From Rhodoferax sp. (GTDB lineage: Bacteria > Pseudomonadota > Gammaproteobacteria > Burkholderiales > Burkholderiaceae_C), in the NCBI GenBank assembly GCA_030683195.1, contig JAUXQA010000321.1, positions 1-9,172 of the forward strand: 9,172 bases of DNA, written 5' to 3'. The position numbers were made by a program, and so were the translations under genes. This document shows, piece by piece, positions 5,923-9,172 of this stretch. The notes below the pieces were generated by a model. The model did no database searches, was not told the origin of the DNA, and saw only the letters and a program-made list of their open reading frames with translations. Positions within the stretch are counted from its first letter, which is position 1, and each line of letters begins with the position of its first letter.

Positions 5923-5990
5923 GCTTTTTTTAAAGAAAATAGCCTTCTAGCCGGCGTTTTGATTGGTTCTGAAAAGTTTTTTTGATAGCA
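5922..5990. repeat. AT-rich spacer after the SDR, possibly a degenerate intergenic repeat
   Basis: The spacer contains an imperfect GGCTTTTT/AAAATAGCC hairpin (5922-5944) starting in the SDR stop codon, a tandem AGCC-TTCT-AGCC motif (5941-5952), and TTTTTTTGATAGCAA (5977-5991). The combination of AATAGC-like and GATAGCAA ends resembles, from memory, short dispersed intergenic repeats in Comamonadaceae genomes. One copy in this window cannot prove that. Confidence 0.25.
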
Positions 5991-5993
5991 AAT

Positions 5994-6020
5994 AAAAAAA
6001 GCCCGCAAGGGCCTGTTTTA
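5994..6020. terminator. Bidirectional intrinsic terminator between convergent operons
   Basis: GCCC-GCAA-GGGC (6001-6012) is a compact hairpin with a GNRA-type GCAA loop on the plus strand. Seven As precede it (5994-6000), so on the minus strand it is followed by seven Ts and ends the HDOD-MBL-Nnr operon just after the nnr stop. On the plus strand it is followed by CTGTTTTATT and can end the rnr-SDR transcript. Confidence 0.85.
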
Positions 6021-7487
6021 TTCAATGGGTTGAATGCGGCGCGCCAGCGTTCCGGCCGTCAATGGAAAGGTGTCGGGCCATTGGTCGGCCGCGAGGCCAT
6101 GCTCATAAACGGCCTGACAGGCAGCCTCAAAAGGTGCAAGTCCACCAGCCAGTCGCGCGCCCACCATGCCAGCGAGGACATCACCGGTTCCGGCTGAGGC
6201 CAGACGTGCGTTCCCTGTGGGGTTGATGACGGGCACTTGCCCGGGAGCGGCAACTACTGTGCCCGAACCTTTGAGCACGACGGTGCAGTTGAAGCGCTGC
6301 GCAAGCTGTTGGGCCGCCGCCAGGCGGTTGCGCTGAATCTCGATGACCGTGCAGCCGATCAAGCGCGCAGCTTCCAGTGGGTGCGGTGTGAGCACCGTCG
6401 CGGCCTGACGTTCTCCCCGGGCATTCAGAAGGGCCTGGAGTGGGACACTTTTTGCTATTGAATTCAAGGCATCCGCATCAATGATTATGCCGGCTGCAGT
6501 CGATATGGCCTTAAAAAGAAGCGTGGCCATGTCGTCACTGCCGCCGCAGCCACACACCACGGTCATGGCAGACAAGTTCAGTGTATCGACCGGCCTGAAC
6601 ATCAGTTCCGGTTGCAGGGTGTCCACCGACAGGCTGCCGCCATCGAGCAGCCCGACAAAAACCCGCCCGGCACCAGCGTGCAGCGCTGCGGAGGCGGCCA
6701 GCAGGGCGGCGCCTGTCATGCCGGCGGCACCCCCGATCACGGCCACGTCGCCATAGCTTCCCTTGTGCGAAGCGTGCAGGCGCGGGGCGTTTAAAGGCGG
6801 GCCAGCTAGCCAGGCGGTGGGCGTCGTGAGCCGCTGCCCGGATGGCATGAGGGTGTCTGCAGAAAGATTGTCCAGCCACACTGTGCCGGCCGCATCGCGC
6901 CCGTGGGCGGTGAAGAGGCCGGGTTTAAGGGTCAGCAGGCTCAGGGTGTGCGTCGCCTTGACGCTGAGCCGCGCCAACTCACCGGTATCCGCCTGTAGCC
7001 CTGTGGGCACATCAACCGCCAGCACGGTACCAAGGCCGTCGTTCACGGCGTGAATCCATTGCGCCATGCGGCCTTCAGGTTCCCGAATTTCGCTCCCTAT
7101 GCCCAGTAGGGCGTCAACGCACAGGTCATACGTTGCCGGAGGCTCATCGGCAAAAACCACGCCGGCTTCGACCGCACGCCCATAGGCCAGTGCGGCATCT
7201 GGGGGCGCTTGTTCGGCGTTGCCAAGCCAGGTGACGATGGGGGACTTGCCCCAGCATTGCAGGTGCATGGCGGCTTCGAGCCCGTCGCCGCCGTTGTTGC
7301 CGGGGCCACACGCCAGCCAGACACGCCGGGCGTGGGGCGCCAACGCCAAAGCCAACTGCGCCACAGCCAGCCCCGCCCGCTGCATCAGGGTGTTGGCGGG
7401 AAGACTTGCCTGGGCCGCATGCTCAATACGGCGCGTGGCGTCCACGTTGTGCAGGGGCTGCGCCACACGGTGATCAATCTTCAGCAT
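6018..7487 (-). CDS. nnr: Bifunctional NAD(P)H-hydrate epimerase / ADP-dependent dehydratase
   Basis: A 489-residue cytoplasmic metabolite-repair enzyme. Its N-terminal half interconverts the R and S forms of hydrated NAD(P)H; the C-terminal half dehydrates the S form using ADP to regenerate NAD(P)H. The epimerase domain (about 1-220) shows MQRAG (35-39), the loop GPGNNGGDG at 61-69, VDALLGIG with D125, and AVDVPTGL (157-164). The ribokinase-like dehydratase domain (about 225-489) shows HKGSYGDVAVIGG from 241, LTPHPLEAARL from 366, NPTGNARL at 422-429, and GTGDVLAGM at 433-441 with catalytic D436. Length is usual for the fused bacterial form. The ATG at 7487 lies 18 bases after the MBL gene's stop; no strong Shine-Dalgarno is visible, so translational coupling is likely. 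It is the last gene of the minus-strand operon. Confidence 0.95.
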   Translation of the reverse strand: MLKIDHRVAQPLHNVDATRRIEHAAQASLPANTLMQRAGLAVAQLALALAPHARRVWLACGPGNNGGDGLEAAMHLQCWGKSPIVTWLGNAEQAPPDAALAYGRAVEAGVVFADEPPATYDLCVDALLGIGSEIREPEGRMAQWIHAVNDGLGTVLAVDVPTGLQADTGELARLSVKATHTLSLLTLKPGLFTAHGRDAAGTVWLDNLSADTLMPSGQRLTTPTAWLAGPPLNAPRLHASHKGSYGDVAVIGGAAGMTGAALLAASAALHAGAGRVFVGLLDGGSLSVDTLQPELMFRPVDTLNLSAMTVVCGCGGSDDMATLLFKAISTAAGIIIDADALNSIAKSVPLQALLNARGERQAATVLTPHPLEAARLIGCTVIEIQRNRLAAAQQLAQRFNCTVVLKGSGTVVAAPGQVPVINPTGNARLASAGTGDVLAGMVGARLAGGLAPFEAACQAVYEHGLAADQWPDTFPLTAGTLARRIQPIE

Positions 7488-7505
7488 GGGTAGAGGCCGG
7501 TTGGT

Positions 7506-8393
7506 TTAGAACTCGTAGGTCTCGCCTTCGCGGGCCAACCGGTACTCGGGGTCGCCAGCTTGCTTTGGATGGTCGGCCAGGACTTGTGCGAAGGCCGCTT
7601 CCAGCGCGTCGTCGCTGCGGGTAGGTTCGTGGTGGGTGCAGAACAAGACCTTGGCCCCCGCCTCTTTGGCGTACTGAATGCTGGTGTTGAAAGTGCCATG
7701 GCCCCAACCTTTCTTGGCCGGGTATTCCTGCTCGGTGTAGGAGCAGTCGGCAATGAGCACATCAACGCCTTGCATGGCCCGGCGGATGCTGTCAGTTTTT
7801 TCATCAACAAAGGTCTGGTAGAGGGCATGGTCCTCATCTCCCGGCTCATAAATATTCATGGGCGGTTCGTGGTCACCGGTAAAAAAAACCGACTTGCCGT
7901 CGGCCTCAATCCGGTAACCAAAATCAATGACGGGGTGATTCATCAGGTAGGGCGTTACGGTGGCCGACCCGATCTGGATGCTTTGCTCTGGTGCCAGGGT
8001 GATGTATTCAATGCGGGCTTTCATTTCGGCCTCGCGCACCGGGAAGTAGCTGTATTGCAGCTGCACCGACATCACCTGTTCCACGCCCTTGCCGGATACA
8101 GGATCAAACGCGCCATGCAAACGCAGCGTGTTGCCTGGAATGAAGTTGGGTATGAAAAAGGGCAGTCCCTGAATGTGATCCCAGTGCGAATGGGTGATCA
8201 GCACATTGGCTGTCACGGGCAATTCGGCAAGTAACGTTTGGGACAACGGGAAGATGCCGGTTCCGGCGTCAATGATGATCAGCTCGTTGCTTTCGGTACG
8301 GATTTCAATGCAGGTGGTGTTGCCACCATAGCGCACTGTGCTGGGCCCGGGTGAGGCAATGGAACCGCGCACACCCCAAAATCTTACTTTCAT
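7506..8393 (-). CDS. MBL-fold metallo-hydrolase of the PhnP/COG1235 type
   Basis: A complete 295-residue metallo-beta-lactamase-fold hydrolase, probably cytoplasmic (no signal peptide). It opens with MKVRFWGVRGSIASPG, characteristic of a phosphodiesterase-like MBL subgroup. The metal-binding motif H68-S-H70-W-D72-H73 is intact, with H153 (MNHP), D174 (FTGDHEP) and H254/H255 (CTHHEP) as the remaining likely ligands. A family segment DCSYTEQEYPAKKGWGHGT spans about 216-234. Relatives include cyclic-phosphate phosphodiesterases (PhnP) and cyclic-nucleotide phosphodiesterases, but the substrate here cannot be assigned; no phn gene is nearby. The start is well supported: TGAGGG overlaps the HDOD stop codon and gives a GAGG ribosome-binding site before the ATG at 8393. 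It lies 9 bases after the HDOD gene and 18 before nnr, so the three are almost certainly one operon. Confidence 0.9.
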   Translation of the reverse strand: MKVRFWGVRGSIASPGPSTVRYGGNTTCIEIRTESNELIIIDAGTGIFPLSQTLLAELPVTANVLITHSHWDHIQGLPFFIPNFIPGNTLRLHGAFDPVSGKGVEQVMSVQLQYSYFPVREAEMKARIEYITLAPEQSIQIGSATVTPYLMNHPVIDFGYRIEADGKSVFFTGDHEPPMNIYEPGDEDHALYQTFVDEKTDSIRRAMQGVDVLIADCSYTEQEYPAKKGWGHGTFNTSIQYAKEAGAKVLFCTHHEPTRSDDALEAAFAQVLADHPKQAGDPEYRLAREGETYEF

Positions 8394-8402
8394 GCCTTGC
8401 CC

Positions 8403-9172
8403 TCACATTTTTGAAAACAATCTCGCGTCCTCGAACACGCTGCTCAAGTCACCTAGCGAGACGATAACCTCATCCAGTGATCCACCAAGCCGCTTGACGA
8501 TGGTGGGAGGAAGTTCATCGATACAAGCATTGCCGCCAAACCCGAATTCAAGCTTTTTACTGATCTGGTTGGCTGCAAAAACGCAGGCGATCATGGGCGT
8601 GTCCATCAGCTCCGGGGTGTGCTGGTGGCGAATGGTTTCGATCAGGTCGGCAGGGAAACGCCATTTTTCCACCAGCATGGCACCCACGACGGAATGATCG
8701 GCGCCGATCAACTCGTTCAGGGCCACGTGGAGTGAAGTTTGGTTCAATTGGCTGGTCTGCAACGCCTGACCAAATTCCTGTGGCATGAACTGGGCAAAGA
8801 CGACTTTGCCGAAGTCATGCAACAGGCCGGCAATAAAGCAATCCATCGGTTCGGCGTCATCGACCCTGAGTGCCAATTGCTTGGCAATCCCGGCGGTGGA
8901 TAGCGAATGGATCAGATACTGCTGCCCATCAAAACCCGCTGCATTGCTGGCTGGCAGCATGCCAATGGCAGCAATGCTCAAGGCCAGATTTTTGATGGTG
9001 TTGAAACCCAGGTACACCACGGCGTGGCTAATGGACGTGATCTGTTTGGGCAGGCTGTAATAAGCCGAGTTGACGACCCGGAGCACCTTGACGGTGACCA
9101 CCGGATCTTTGTCGATGACCTGAACCAGGTCCTTGGGCGTGGAGTTGACATCGCGTGTCAATTCCAGAATTT
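8403..9172 (-). CDS. HDOD-domain signalling protein, 5' end outside the window
   Basis: The reading frame stays open to the right edge. The visible residues begin ILELTRDVNSTPKDL, inside the usual first helix of an HDOD domain, so the N-terminus (perhaps with another domain) is missing. HDOD landmarks are VIDKDPVVTVKVLRVVNSAYYSLP, ITSISHAVVYLGFNTIKNLALS, and GLLHDFGK (complement of about 8805-8828), followed by IGADHSVVGAMLVEKWRFP and IRHQHTPEL. HDOD domains resemble HD phosphohydrolases but usually lack enzyme activity and act as adaptors in regulatory networks; this copy keeps one HD pair and an HSVVG histidine. The in-frame TTG at 9161 is not a credible start because the conserved fold begins before it. 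It leads the operon with the MBL hydrolase and nnr. Confidence 0.9.
   Translation of the reverse strand, partial: ILELTRDVNSTPKDLVQVIDKDPVVTVKVLRVVNSAYYSLPKQITSISHAVVYLGFNTIKNLALSIAAIGMLPASNAAGFDGQQYLIHSLSTAGIAKQLALRVDDAEPMDCFIAGLLHDFGKVVFAQFMPQEFGQALQTSQLNQTSLHVALNELIGADHSVVGAMLVEKWRFPADLIETIRHQHTPELMDTPMIACVFAANQISKKLEFGFGGNACIDELPPTIVKRLGGSLDEVIVSLGDLSSVFEDARLFSKM

Noticed and set aside
7560..8234. 224-codon plus-strand frame opposite the MBL hydrolase
   Set aside because: Antisense shadow; the minus-strand frame has an intact HxHxDH metallo-hydrolase motif.

Overview
The window looks like an ordinary chromosomal core-gene neighbourhood of a betaproteobacterium, most likely a Comamonadaceae member of the Rhodoferax/Polaromonas type. 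The evidence is the combination of a PhaR-type polyhydroxybutyrate (PHB) regulator, a RimO with GCxKALTDSE and VLPYLDVPMQHS segments, an RNase R that starts directly at its first cold-shock domain, and moderate GC with AT-rich intergenic spacers. The genus is an inference from remembered family resemblance, not from a search. I see no mobile element, phage gene, CRISPR array, toxin-antitoxin pair or defence cassette.

Left edge (1-626): the 5' part of a minus-strand short-chain dehydrogenase of the HSD10 type (isoleucine / branched acyl-CoA degradation). It is divergent from a tRNA-Val(GAC). A perfect palindrome resembling a LiuR (MerR-family) operator lies between the SDR start and the divergent promoters. 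After the tRNA comes a leader with a long inverted repeat and a GTTGC-N3-GCAAC palindrome just upstream of phaR.

Centre (627-5922): phaR and rimO run on the plus strand 29 bases apart. rimO then meets a convergent tRNA-Leu(CAG), with three hairpins packed between them. rnr (RNase R) begins immediately beyond the tRNA-Leu promoter, has no ATG or GTG start in a sensible place, and is followed 36 bases later by an NADP-type SDR.

Right half (5923-9172): a compact bidirectional terminator separates the plus-strand genes from a tight minus-strand operon. Its order of transcription is an HDOD-domain signalling protein (5' end outside the window), then an MBL-fold hydrolase of the PhnP/COG1235 type, then bifunctional NAD(P)HX epimerase/dehydratase (Nnr). 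Gaps are 9 and 18 bases.

No clear undescribed system is visible. The best leads are regulatory: the LiuR-like operator, the PhaR-like autoregulatory site, the non-AUG start of rnr, and the structured tRNA-Val trailer. No gene-free stretch exceeds 300 bases.
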